Source of the DNA: Thermoanaerobaculia bacterium
Lineage (GTDB): Bacteria; Acidobacteriota; Thermoanaerobaculia; Gp7-AA8
Direction of reading: 5' to 3'
Length of the DNA: 33,504 bases
NCBI GenBank assembly: GCA_017883205.1
Contig: JADGNZ010000060.1
Span: 1 to 33,504, forward strand
Shown here in pieces: positions 1 through 7,742 of this stretch (the first letter of the stretch is position 1; each line of letters opens with the position of its first letter). Below the pieces are notes generated by a model, which saw only the letters and a list, made by a program, of their open reading frames with translations, ran no database searches and was not told the origin of the DNA. The translations under genes were made by a program, and so were the position numbers.

Positions 1-1
1 C

Positions 2-403
2 GAGCGCGGAAAGGCGACGCTTCAAGCCGAATACGCCCTCCGCCCCGTCGCACACCGCCTCTCCGCCCTTCTCGACGGCTTCGCATTCACGCTCGACAGT
101 AACCTCGCCGATGGCGGCACCGAAGCTCTCCACGGCTACGCATGGGTCAAGCATTTTGCGAAAAGCCGCGCGGGCGCCGGTATCCGTCCATTCCTGGCCA
201 TCATCCAGACCGCGGTCCGCAAGGTCATCAACCTGCGTAAGCCCTCTGCCAAGAAGCCCGCCCCGCCCACCATCCCACCCGGAGCCCAGGGACTCCTGGC
301 CCCGAACCTCGCCAACCGCAACACCGCCCCCACCATCACCGACGACGACCTCCCCGAGGATTTCCGCAAGGCCCTGGACGCCGTCAGCGACGACGAGGAG
401 TAA
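2..403 (+). CDS. Family P hypothetical protein, copy 1 (5' truncated by window edge)
   Basis: Open frame running in from the left edge and ending at TAA 401-403, leaving 133 C-terminal residues. I do not know its function. It is clearly a paralogue of the genes at 16591-17370 and 32760-33446. It shares a helical region, a basic NLRKP stretch (NHRKP in copy 2), a Pro-rich linker, the motif IPPGAQGLLAPNL, and an acidic tail ending in DFRKALDAVSDDEE. No membrane segment or signal peptide is visible in the part present. Its start, leader and promoter lie outside the window. The stretch after its stop carries a 19-bp fragment of a dispersed repeat (432-450). The coding call is strong because the conserved frame differs from the other open frames here and matches two distant copies. 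Confidence 0.85.
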   Translation, partial: ERGKATLQAEYALRPVAHRLSALLDGFAFTLDSNLADGGTEALHGYAWVKHFAKSRAGAGIRPFLAIIQTAVRKVINLRKPSAKKPAPPTIPPGAQGLLAPNLANRNTAPTITDDDLPEDFRKALDAVSDDEE

Positions 404-431
404 CAACTTCTCGCTTACCTCTCAATCGAGC

Positions 432-450
432 GCGAAGCCGGATGAGGGGG
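432..450. repeat. 19-bp fragment of the CCTTCTCCCC-type repeat
   Basis: The sequence GCGAAGCCGGATGAGGGGG is identical to 21304-21322, inside the inverted element at 21261-21442. It looks like a remnant of the same dispersed family. Confidence 0.6.
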
Positions 451-492
451 GAGAAAACACGCAGGGCGATCAACGACGCCCGGTATCGCGGT

Positions 493-885
493 CTACTGAA
501 CGGGAAGTTCCTCGCCGCTCAACCGATCGCGGTTCGCCCAATACGGACACTGTGGACAAACTTCGCCATCGGGATAGTCGATCCCTTCCTCGTGCGGGCA
601 TCCGATGATTCCCGGGCTCAGGACAAACGTCTTCCCACCATGCTCTTCGATGAATGCAATGACCTCGTCACCAATTGCTGCATCACGCCGAACATCGCCA
701 GTCTCGGAGAACCACCTCTTCATCTCCGTAGGCATGCCGTCCTCCTCGGTGGGGATAATCCCGACAGCAACCTTCGAAGCCCGCGAAGCATCCGGCCCAT
801 AAAACGCAATCGTAGCCAAGGGGTACCCGCGGTGTCCCCGCCTCGCCTTCTTCTCCAACCGAGTCGGTTCACGTTTGATCTTCAT
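493..885 (-). CDS. Conserved hypothetical protein with Cys-rich C-terminus
   Basis: A 130-residue protein starting MKIKREPTRLEKKARRG. I recognise the general type as a conserved bacterial hypothetical but not its function. The N-terminus is strongly basic. The middle (around residues 25-45) is a short beta-like stretch, YPLATIAFYGPDASRASKVA. The C-terminus has CPHEEGIDYPDGEVCPQCPY, whose Cys and His residues could bind a metal such as zinc. No signal peptide or membrane segment is visible. No clear Shine-Dalgarno site precedes the ATG at 885. It stands alone, converging with family P copy 1 and divergent from the radical SAM gene. The plus-strand open frame over the same bases is taken as a shadow. 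Confidence 0.75.
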   Translation of the reverse strand: MKIKREPTRLEKKARRGHRGYPLATIAFYGPDASRASKVAVGIIPTEEDGMPTEMKRWFSETGDVRRDAAIGDEVIAFIEEHGGKTFVLSPGIIGCPHEEGIDYPDGEVCPQCPYWANRDRLSGEELPVQ

Positions 886-957
886 GATGAGGTCGAGAAT
901 ATCGCAACGTCTGCGTATCCCAAGTACCTCAACGGGAGCGCTGCCCTGTCATTATTA

Positions 958-1045
958 GTGTCATCCTGAGCCGCCGAAGCCGCCGCGTCGACGCCGTTGC
1001 TTGCGCAGATGGTGATGCGGCGAAGGACGGTCGAAGGATCTCAAG
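958..1045. repeat. Repeat remnant: GTGTCATCCTGAGC ... GAAGGATCTC
   Basis: The gap 886-1245 holds no gene. It contains the two ends of a widely seen bacterial intergenic repeat, TGTCATCCTGAGC at 959-971 and GAAGGATCTC at 1033-1042, separated by about 60 bp instead of lying close together. This is inferred from general memory of the element; only the sequence itself is seen here. Confidence 0.45.
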
Positions 1046-1060
1046 TTTCGTGAATCGTAT

Positions 1061-1090
1061 TTCACGCGGAGCCGCGGAGAGCACGGAGAA
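1061..1090. repeat. CGCGGAG-type repeat, single arm
   Basis: TTCACGCGGAGCCGCGGAGA is followed by a CACGGAGA unit. It matches the right arm of the larger hairpin at 24677-24745. Only one arm is present, so it may be a decayed copy. Confidence 0.5.
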
Positions 1091-1245
1091 GACCTAAAGC
1101 CGGAGATCATTGACGATCGCTCGCGCTAGGCGAACGAGATCTTCAATGTCGGGATGCGAAGTGAGCAGCTCTTCGCATCGCAACGTGTCAGGCGCCAAAT
1201 TCGGAATAACCCCCACCCCTGCTACGCTTCCCCGGCAGCTAGCTC

Positions 1246-2868
1246 ATGAAGATCCACCTCGTATCTCTCGAAGACGGCATCACCGCGACCGGGTTCCGGA
1301 AGTTTGCGGCGTATGCGGAGAAGATCAATCCGGACACGCGGACGTTCTATGTCGGGACGCAGCGGTATCGGTCGATGTGGAAGTCGTTCGTTCGGAAGGT
1401 CGGCGAGGGGCGGGCGTTCGGAGCGCCTGAGGTCGAGGAGATTGCGCAGGAGCTGGCGCAGGCGGATGTCGTCGCGTTCTCGTCGATGACTGGGTACGCC
1501 GATCTCACCAAAGAGCTGGCCACGCGGGTGCGGGCGATCAACCCGAAGGCGTACACGATGTGGGGCGGTATCCATCCGATCATCTATCCCGAGGATGCGA
1601 TCACGGCGGATGTGGACGCGATTTGCACCGGTGAGGGAGAGCTGGCTTTCGCCGAGTGGCTCTATCACTTCGAGAACGGCACCGACTTCCAGAAGGTCAG
1701 CAGCTTCTGGTTCAAGGATCGGACGACTGGCGCGATCCAGCGCAATCCGTTCCGGCCGCTGATGTCGTCCGCGGAGCTCGCCTCGATGCCGTATCCAAAG
1801 TACGGCGGCGACGAAGGGATCTACGAGCCACGCAAAGGATTTCGTCCCGTCACGCGCGGCGACTATCTCGCCAACAACGGCCTCGCGTATCCGGCGGTCT
1901 GGTCGATCGGCTGTCCGCTGCACTGCACGTACTGCGGCAACACCGTCTTCATCGCCAACGATCCCGAGTACCGCAAGATCCGGCACAGCGGCGTCGACTA
2001 CATCATCGGCGAGGTACAGGCGGCGCTGAAGGTCCATCCGTATCTCAAGACCGTTCTCTTCTACGACGACAGTTTCCTGGCCATTTCGCTGCGCGAGCTG
2101 ACCGAGTTCGCCACGCGCTGGCGCGAGGAAGTGGGGATCGAGTTCTGCATCTACGGGATCATCCCGACCTACGTGCAACGTGACAAGGTCGAGATCCTGA
2201 CGTGGGCAGGCATGAACCGCATCCGCATGGGAGTGCAGAGCGGCAGCGAGCGGATCCTGAAGTTCTACAAACGGCCGACGCCCATCGTGCGCATCGAACA
2301 GGCCGCGGCGGTGCTCGCGGAGTTCGCGCCGTACCAGATCAATCCGTCGTACGACATCATCGTCGACAATCCGGTGGAGACGCGCCAGGACGTGGTCGAC
2401 ACGCTGGAGTTGGTCTATCGCCTGGCCCGGCCGTTCACGCTCAACATTTTCTCGCTGCGCGTCATCCCGAACACGACGCTGGAACAGCAGATGATCGCCG
2501 AGGGGTTCGACGTCGAGCAGATCAACGAGAACTACACGGCGCTGCGGCCGACATGGGCGAACGTCCTGCTCTACATCCTCATGGTCTGGAAGCCGTCACG
2601 AAAAACGTTCGACCGCTGGCTGCTGAAAGTGCGCGCCTACAACGAACCGCAGCCGTCGCATCCGATCCTGATCCTCTTCGCGCGCATCCCCTGGCTCATC
2701 CAGCAAGGCGTGCGTCATCTCAAGCACGGCGAGTTCTCCGTGATCACCGGCTATCCGGGCTACATCCTCTGGCGCACGGGCGTGCTGAAGCTGATCAAGC
2801 GTTTGTTCAGCCGCAAGCTGGAACTGCCGGCGGAGAAGTGGGCAGCGCGCATCCCGGTTGAAGGGTAG
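1246..2868 (+). CDS. B12-binding domain radical SAM protein
   Basis: A 540-residue protein. The N-terminal ~150 residues look like a cobalamin-binding fold of the kind found before radical SAM domains (VAFSSMTGYADLTKELATRV, then MWGGIHPIIYPED and TGEGE). The radical SAM domain begins near residue 215 with C223-P-L-H-C227-T-Y-C230, the CxxxCxxC cluster that binds a 4Fe-4S centre and S-adenosylmethionine. Downstream are typical strand motifs such as FYDDSF and MGVQSGSERIL. The C-terminal ~120 residues are less typical and include hydrophobic patches. The substrate cannot be told; relatives include methyltransferases and oxidoreductases for lipids, cofactors and natural products. The ATG at 1246 has no obvious Shine-Dalgarno site. 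It appears to be monocistronic, followed at once by a repeat. Confidence 0.9.
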   Translation: MKIHLVSLEDGITATGFRKFAAYAEKINPDTRTFYVGTQRYRSMWKSFVRKVGEGRAFGAPEVEEIAQELAQADVVAFSSMTGYADLTKELATRVRAINPKAYTMWGGIHPIIYPEDAITADVDAICTGEGELAFAEWLYHFENGTDFQKVSSFWFKDRTTGAIQRNPFRPLMSSAELASMPYPKYGGDEGIYEPRKGFRPVTRGDYLANNGLAYPAVWSIGCPLHCTYCGNTVFIANDPEYRKIRHSGVDYIIGEVQAALKVHPYLKTVLFYDDSFLAISLRELTEFATRWREEVGIEFCIYGIIPTYVQRDKVEILTWAGMNRIRMGVQSGSERILKFYKRPTPIVRIEQAAAVLAEFAPYQINPSYDIIVDNPVETRQDVVDTLELVYRLARPFTLNIFSLRVIPNTTLEQQMIAEGFDVEQINENYTALRPTWANVLLYILMVWKPSRKTFDRWLLKVRAYNEPQPSHPILILFARIPWLIQQGVRHLKHGEFSVITGYPGYILWRTGVLKLIKRLFSRKLELPAEKWAARIPVEG

Positions 2869-2902
2869 TCTGCGAACATCTGCGTCATCTGCGGATAAAA
2901 GG
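2869..2902. repeat. ATCTGCGTC-type repeat directly after a stop codon
   Basis: ATCTGCGTCATCTGCGGATA begins about 10 bases after the TAG of the radical SAM gene. The same unit builds the hairpin at 9539-9570. Only one arm is evident here. Confidence 0.55.
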
Positions 2903-2963
2903 CTTTTACGCGGCCCCGATACCGCGATGGAATCAGCCCACGGTCTCCTCCGTTTCGCGACGC

Positions 2964-4067
2964 ATGAAACGACTTGCCTTTGCGCTTCTCGTGCTGTCTC
3001 TGACCTCGGCCACGTTCGCAGCCGACGAGCCTGAAAAACCTGCGGCCCCGGCCGAGAAGCCGGCCCCGAACCTCGGCGCACGCGCCGATAAGCTCATCAA
3101 AGACGCTCTTCCAGTCTGCGCGGGCGAGATGAAGGAGTCTCGTGTCGCCCTCACGCACAAGCTTCCGGAAAACATGCTCGGCGCCGTGATCCGTGAGGAA
3201 AGCAAGAACTCGCCATGTGAAGGGCAATGGGTGGCAGCGATCTCCAATGAAGGTGGGTTCTTCATGGGCACGCCCTGGTTTCTGGATGACACCGAGGGGA
3301 CGCTCGAGGAGCGGCTGAAGGCGTTCACGCTTCAATACATGAAGCAGGTTTTCGAACCGACGATCGATCGGACGAAGACACGCGAAGGGCTCTTCCACGT
3401 CACGCTCACGCAGGCAGTCGACGGCGGAGGCAAATTGCCGCTCGAGGGCGAGATCGATCCGGCCGGCACGGTCCTTTTCATCGGCCACTTCGTTCCGATG
3501 AGCGCGGATTACCGCACCTCGCGCCTGAAAGCCTTCGAGCACTTCCTGAGTCTTTCTCCCACAACGGGCGCCGCGAAGCCTGACGTGACCGTGATCGAGT
3601 TCTCCGATTTCGAATGTCCGTCCTGCCAGCATGCTGCCGGATATCTCAAACCGATCCTGGCCGCGCACAGCGATCGCGTCCGCTACATCCGTTACGACAC
3701 ACCGCTCGTTAGCATTCATCCGTGGGCGTTGCCCGCAGCCGTTGCCGGCCGCGCGATCTGGCATCAGAAGCCGGAGCTCTTCTGGAAGTACAAAGAGCAG
3801 ATCTACGAGAACCAGGAAAAGCTCTCCGCTTTCACGATCGACGATTTCACACGCGGCTTCGCCTCGGACCACGACCTCGACATGAAGAAGTACGACGCCG
3901 ACGTAAACTCGCCCGAGCTTCGCGCCGAGCTCGTCAACGGCGCCGGCAACGCATTCACAAACGACGTCCGCGCGACGCCGACCTACATCGTCAACGGCGC
4001 GTTCGTCGACTCAGGGGTCGATGGGAAAGGGCTCGTAGACTACGTGAACGGACTGCTGAAGAAGTAA
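2964..4067 (+). CDS. Secreted DsbA-family thioredoxin-fold protein
   Basis: A 367-residue exported protein. Residues 1-19 form a signal peptide (MKRLAFALLVLSLTSATFA, cleavage before ADEPE). A short Pro/Ala/Lys-rich linker follows, then about 150 residues of a domain I do not recognise. The C-terminal half is a DsbA-like thioredoxin domain starting VTVIEFSDFECPSCQHA, with the redox pair C218-P-S-C221 and the cis-proline loop RATPTYIVNG near the end. It probably acts in the periplasm in thiol-disulfide exchange, as oxidase or isomerase-like protein; which one cannot be told. Family members with just the thioredoxin domain are about 200 residues, so the N-terminal half is an extra module. The next gene starts 24 bp after its stop. 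Confidence 0.87.
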   Translation: MKRLAFALLVLSLTSATFAADEPEKPAAPAEKPAPNLGARADKLIKDALPVCAGEMKESRVALTHKLPENMLGAVIREESKNSPCEGQWVAAISNEGGFFMGTPWFLDDTEGTLEERLKAFTLQYMKQVFEPTIDRTKTREGLFHVTLTQAVDGGGKLPLEGEIDPAGTVLFIGHFVPMSADYRTSRLKAFEHFLSLSPTTGAAKPDVTVIEFSDFECPSCQHAAGYLKPILAAHSDRVRYIRYDTPLVSIHPWALPAAVAGRAIWHQKPELFWKYKEQIYENQEKLSAFTIDDFTRGFASDHDLDMKKYDADVNSPELRAELVNGAGNAFTNDVRATPTYIVNGAFVDSGVDGKGLVDYVNGLLKK

Positions 4068-4091
4068 TTGGGCCATTCGGCCTGCGGATTC

Positions 4092-4529
4092 ATGGACGTC
4101 GATGCAAAGGCCGAGATCGACCGTCTGGCAGAGTCATTCTTCGGACTCTTCTCCAACCGCGATGGCGTGCGGCCTGATCTTGGCAGGATCTTCGACCTCT
4201 TCATCCCCAATGGCCTGATCGCGAAATGCACCGGCCCAGATCCGGAGATCTCAACTCTTCACGAGTTCATCGCGCCGCGGCAGGAGCTGCTGACCAACGG
4301 CAGTCTTACGGACTTTTCGGAGTCTGAGACTTCTGAGGGCACTCATATCTTCGGCAACACTGCGCAGCGCGTCAGCACGTATCAAAAGAGTGGCTGTCTC
4401 AATGGCGTCCCGTTCTCTACGCGCGGGGTCAAGACGTTTCAATTCGTTCGGACACGAATCGGCTGGCGAATTCTGTCAGTGAGCTGGGATGATGAGCGCG
4501 ACGGACTGGCGATTGAGGAATTGTCGTAA
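4092..4529 (+). CDS. NTF2/SnoaL-like small protein
   Basis: A 145-residue protein beginning MDVDAKAEIDRLAESFFGLF. The pattern is that of the cone-shaped NTF2-like fold: an N-terminal helix, then FDLFIPNGLIAKC, a middle region with ISTLHEFIAPRQELL, and C-terminal strands FQFVRTRIGWRILSVSWDDE. The family includes polyketide cyclases, isomerases and many uncharacterised proteins, so no reaction is assigned. I use the ATG at 4092; an in-frame TTG at 4068 directly after the upstream stop would add eight residues without a better ribosome site. It may be co-transcribed with the thioredoxin gene. It converges with nudL, only 9 bp apart. Confidence 0.75.
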   Translation: MDVDAKAEIDRLAESFFGLFSNRDGVRPDLGRIFDLFIPNGLIAKCTGPDPEISTLHEFIAPRQELLTNGSLTDFSESETSEGTHIFGNTAQRVSTYQKSGCLNGVPFSTRGVKTFQFVRTRIGWRILSVSWDDERDGLAIEELS

Positions 4530-4538
4530 CGTCACTTC

Positions 4539-5153
4539 TTACACCGCTCGCCACACGAAATCGAGAAAGTGCTTCAGTATCCGGCCCGTCAATCCCCAGA
4601 CCTCGTATTGTTCAGAGCGATAGAAATACGCCGGGTAACGTTTGTTGCGGAACGGGACGTAGCGCACTTCCGGCTGTTGTGGCGACAAGAGCGCTTCAAT
4701 CGGCACCTCGAACACTTCGTCGACCTCGGAAGCCTGCAGGACGTAATCGATTCGCTGGTCGATCACGCCGGCGAATGGGGCGACGAGAAAGCCGCTGTGC
4801 GTGACGAGATCGTCGAGACGGCCGATCACTTCCACGCGCTCGGTGGCGATGCCGACTTCCTCGTGCGCCTCGCGAATTGCCGCAGCTTCCAGCGCTTCGC
4901 CCGGATGTACCCCGCCGCCCGGAAACGAGATCTGGCCGCTATGTGCCGCGAGGTTGATCGAGCGAAGTGAGAAGAGAATGCTCCAACCATGATTCGTAGG
5001 CACAAGAGGGATCAAAACAGCCGCGCGCTTCAAGTGCGGCGCTTCGATCTCGATCGCGGGGCGGGTGCTCAGTATCGTGCGCAGTCGGGCTAATGCCGCA
5101 ATGTCGAATCGCGGGGGTCGGGTGTTGGGGGTCGGGGGTCGTAGATCAGGCAT
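4539..5153 (-). CDS. nudL: Nudix hydrolase, coenzyme A pyrophosphatase type
   Basis: A 204-residue protein with a complete Nudix box (GGGVHPGEALEAAAIREAHE followed by EVGI) whose Glu residues bind the metal. Just before it lies FSLRSINLAAHSGQISFPGG, the extra signature of the CoA-diphosphatase (NudL) group, which cleaves CoA to 4'-phosphopantetheine and 3',5'-ADP. It is the last gene of the operon, its ATG overlapping the glycosyltransferase stop by 8 bp. The first residues, DLRPPTPNTRPPR, are encoded by a copy of the GGGGGTCGG repeat (5112-5140), so the N-terminus is repeat-derived unless translation starts at a rarer codon further in. Catalytic part confident, exact start less so. Confidence 0.9.
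   Translation of the reverse strand: MPDLRPPTPNTRPPRFDIAALARLRTILSTRPAIEIEAPHLKRAAVLIPLVPTNHGWSILFSLRSINLAAHSGQISFPGGGVHPGEALEAAAIREAHEEVGIATERVEVIGRLDDLVTHSGFLVAPFAGVIDQRIDYVLQASEVDEVFEVPIEALLSPQQPEVRYVPFRNKRYPAYFYRSEQYEVWGLTGRILKHFLDFVWRAV
5112..5140. repeat. GGGGGTCGG-type repeat inside nudL start
   Basis: Plus strand reads GGGGGTCGGGTGTTGGGGGT and continues CGGGGGTC. It lies at the glycosyltransferase/nudL junction and is translated in nudL as PPTPNTRPP-type residues. Confidence 0.8.
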
Positions 5154-6594
5154 TATTGGATGCGCTCATTGCCGACCGCCTCGTAAACTCCGCAAAGGAC
5201 TCCGGAACCACGATTGGAATCCCGTCCATCGCGTTGTAGAGCCGCAGCGTTCCAGTGAGAGATGGCAATGCAACTTCGGTCTCGTCGCCGGGACGAAGGT
5301 CGCGCGGTAATTCGATCCAGCGGTCGTCGATTACTCTGTCGCCGTCGAACGTGAGCATCATTAGCCGATATCCGGGCTGACCGTAGCTGCGCGTTTGCAG
5401 GGTGAAGTCGCCGGCATTGCGCAGCGCGAGCATGTCGCCGCGTAGGGAGGCTTCGATCTTCGGAAAGAGCGGCAACGTGCGCGTGATCGCGTTGCGGCCA
5501 TCGCGTGATTGATCGTTCAGCGCAGCGAGGTATCCCTGCACCGTCAGATCCATCGACGCGTTCCCGGCGAGCCAGGCCGCTTGCGCCTTCGAAGGATCGG
5601 GGATCTCGCGCACGAAAAAGCCGGCGAGCGACGCTGCCTCCGCATCGCCGAAAGGAATCTTCACCACGCAATCGTCGGGAAGCTCGGCGAACTGCGCGTA
5701 GTCGCTGACCGCGACTGGCTTGCCGGCTTCGAACGCGCGGACGAGCGTCCCCGATGTCTCGCCCGCACTCGGATAGCGAAGGTTGACGAGCCGGTCGACC
5801 GCGGCAAAGTACGCCGCGAATTCGTCGTCGGGAACGTAGCCGGTGAAGGTGATGCCGTCGCCGCGAAGCGCATCGACATCGACGTTCGGCGCCGGCTCGC
5901 CGACGATGAGAAGCCGCAGGCGTGGCTCCTGTGCACGCGCTTGCGTGAAGGCCGCGAGCACGACATCGGCACGTTTGGCCGAGGTGAGGAAGCCGAAGAG
6001 TCCGATGACGCGGTCGTTGATGCCGAAGCCATGCTGCGCGCGCACCGCCTCACGCCGGCCGCGCGCGGACGGTTGCGGCTCGAACGGATGCGGCACGACG
6101 TGGATCGGTGCCGTCACGCCGAACGAGCGCAGGCGATCCGCGGCGTAGTGGTTGTGCACGATGACCGCGCGCGAACGGTTCGCCACATCGACCGATGCAG
6201 GCATGAGGAAGTTCCCCATCTCGCTGTGCAGTCCCGCCGCCCGCCCGCGCGCCCACGCGGCACCTGCTTCTCCGTGATTCGCAGCCAGCGCCGCAACGTA
6301 GCCATCGACGTCGCCACGCGCCAGCGTCATCTCCACGATGAGATGGTGCAGCACGAGATCGTGCAGCACGATCACGCCGGGCGTGCGCATCGCCTCTTCG
6401 TAGATCCAGGCGTGATGGGGGTTGTTGCCGAGAAAGTAGATGCGGGGGTCGGGGGTCGGGGGTCGGGGGTAGGAGAGGGGCTCGGAGATGGCGATCACGT
6501 CAACCTTCTCGCGAAGTGCGGGCAGCAGCATCGACGCGTAGTGTGCGACGCCGGTGCGTGTCGGCGGCAACGGCGAGAAGAGCGCTATTTGCAT
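5146..6594 (-). CDS. GT4-type glycosyltransferase with C-terminal extension
   Basis: A 482-residue protein starting MQIALFSPLPPTRTGVAHYA, a typical GT-B glycosyltransferase N-terminus with a Gly-containing donor loop. The C-terminal Rossmann half shows GLFGFLTSAKRADVVLAAF and the GT4 signature region SAGETSGTLVRAFEAGKPVA. After about residue 370 comes an extra ~100-residue beta-rich domain I cannot name. The acceptor is unknown. Start chosen at 6594, with GGAG six bases upstream, over a longer in-frame ATG at 6669 lying inside prfB. Residues 43-51 (PRPPTPDPR) are an in-frame copy of the GGGGGTCGG repeat in a loop after the second strand. It follows prfB by 43 bp and overlaps nudL by 8 bp. Confidence 0.85.
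   Translation of the reverse strand: MQIALFSPLPPTRTGVAHYASMLLPALREKVDVIAISEPLSYPRPPTPDPRIYFLGNNPHHAWIYEEAMRTPGVIVLHDLVLHHLIVEMTLARGDVDGYVAALAANHGEAGAAWARGRAAGLHSEMGNFLMPASVDVANRSRAVIVHNHYAADRLRSFGVTAPIHVVPHPFEPQPSARGRREAVRAQHGFGINDRVIGLFGFLTSAKRADVVLAAFTQARAQEPRLRLLIVGEPAPNVDVDALRGDGITFTGYVPDDEFAAYFAAVDRLVNLRYPSAGETSGTLVRAFEAGKPVAVSDYAQFAELPDDCVVKIPFGDAEAASLAGFFVREIPDPSKAQAAWLAGNASMDLTVQGYLAALNDQSRDGRNAITRTLPLFPKIEASLRGDMLALRNAGDFTLQTRSYGQPGYRLMMLTFDGDRVIDDRWIELPRDLRPGDETEVALPSLTGTLRLYNAMDGIPIVVPESFAEFTRRSAMSASNNA
6443..6470. repeat. GGGGGTCGG tandem repeat inside glycosyltransferase gene
   Basis: Four G-runs joined by TC or T (GGGGGTCGGGGGTCGGGGGT then CGGGGGT). It is read in frame as PRPPTPDPR in the coding strand. 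The G-rich strand fits a G-quadruplex pattern. Confidence 0.85.
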
Positions 6595-6601
6595 GCTTTT
6601 C

Positions 6602-6634
6602 TCCGATTCCCGAAAACCGAAAACCGACACCCGC
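6602..6634. repeat. Variant GTCGG repeat between prfB and glycosyltransferase
   Basis: In the coding sense, GGGTGTCGGTTTTCGGTTTT then CGGGAATCGGAG begins about 7 bases after the prfB TGA. It looks like a diverged member of the GGGGGTCGG family and supplies the GGAG ribosome site of the next gene. Confidence 0.55.
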
Positions 6635-6637
6635 GAC

Positions 6638-7742
6638 TCAATCCGCCACCGTCCTGGCCCGTTGCGCAAGATACGCCTCGACGAAGCCGTCGAGATCGCC
6701 GTCCATCACGCGCTGCACGTCGCCGACTTCGTAGCCGGTGCGCAGGTCCTTGATCATCTGGTACGGCTGCATGACGTACGAGCGGATCTGCGAGCCGAAG
6801 GCGATGTCCTTCTTCTCCCCCTCCAGCTTCTCCTGCGCCTCCTGCCGCTTCTCCACTTCGAGCTGATAGAGCCGCGAGCGGAGGAGCTTCATGGCCACGT
6901 CGCGGTTCTTGTGCTGGCTGCGCTCGTTCTGGCAGGTGACGACGATGTTGGTCGGAAGATGCGTGATGCGCACGGCCGAGTCGGTGACGTTGACGTGCTG
7001 GCCGCCGGCGCCGCTCGATCGATAGGTATCGACGCGCAGATCCTTGTCGTTGATCTCGATCTCGATCTCTTCGTCGATGTCGGGATAGACGTAGACCGAT
7101 GCGAACGATGTGTGGCGGCGCTTGGCGGCGTCGAACGGCGAGATGCGCACGAGACGATGCACGCCGTGCTCCGACTTCATGTAACCGTACGCGTAGTCGC
7201 CGCGGATCATCACGGTAGCGCTCTTGAGGCCCGCCTCTTCGCCGGACTGGTAATCGACAATGTCCGCCGACCACCCTTTACGCTCGGCGTAGCGAAGGTA
7301 CATGCGCAGCAGCATCTCCGCCCAATCCTGCGACTCGGTGCCGCCGGCGCCGGGGTGGATGGCCAGGATGACGTCGCGCTCGTCGTGCTCGCCCGACAGC
7401 TTCATCGTCATCTCGATCACCGTGACCTCGGCATCGAGCTGGACGATGAGCGCCTCGATGTCAGCGTCGACGTTTTCGCCTTCGCGCTGCAGCTCGAGCA
7501 GCGTGTCAAGCTCCTGCTCCTTGCTGGTGATCGATTGATCGGCGGCGATGCGCTTCTCGACGCGCGCGCGCTTGCGGCCTACGTCCTGCGCCGTCTCGGG
7601 CTTGTCCCAAAAACCGGGCGCGGACATCTCGCGCTCGATCTCATCGAGCGTTTTTCGTGCGGAATCAGGGTCAAAGATAGCTCCGGACCGATTGCAGACG
7701 GTCTTTGAGGTCGGAGATTTTGCTGAGGGTGTCGTCTTTCAT
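6638..7742 (-). CDS. prfB: Peptide chain release factor 2 (programmed +1 frameshift)
   Basis: RF2 terminates translation at UGA and UAA. Translation starts at ATG 7742, runs 23 codons (MKDDTLSKISDLKDRLQSVR then SYL), meets an in-frame TGA at 7673-7671, shifts +1 and continues from GAC at 7672 (DPDSARKTLDEIE...) to the stop at 6638, giving 367 residues against 365 in E. coli. The codon-recognition SPF tripeptide falls near residues 201-203 in RLVRISPFDAAKRRHTSF, and the peptidyl-hydrolysis GGQ at about 246-248 in SSGAGGQHVN. The ATG overlaps the lnt stop as ATGA, so expression is coupled to lnt and then autoregulated by RF2 level at the shift site. Confidence 0.95.
7670..7685 (-). promoter_or_regulatory. 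RF2 programmed frameshift site
   Basis: Coding strand reads CGGAGCTATCTTTGAC. TAT CTT TGA C is the same as the well-studied E. coli prfB slippery site, and GGAG just upstream acts as the internal Shine-Dalgarno-like stimulator. Low RF2 slows recognition of the UGA and favours slipping, so the factor controls its own synthesis. Confidence 0.93.

Noticed and set aside
442-969. 175-codon plus-strand open frame opposite the Cys-rich protein
   Set aside because: No motif; the minus-strand protein has a sensible composition and looks conserved.
2760-3872. 370-codon minus-strand open frame across the DsbA-like gene
   Set aside because: Plus strand has a signal peptide and CPSC thioredoxin motif; the reverse frame has none.
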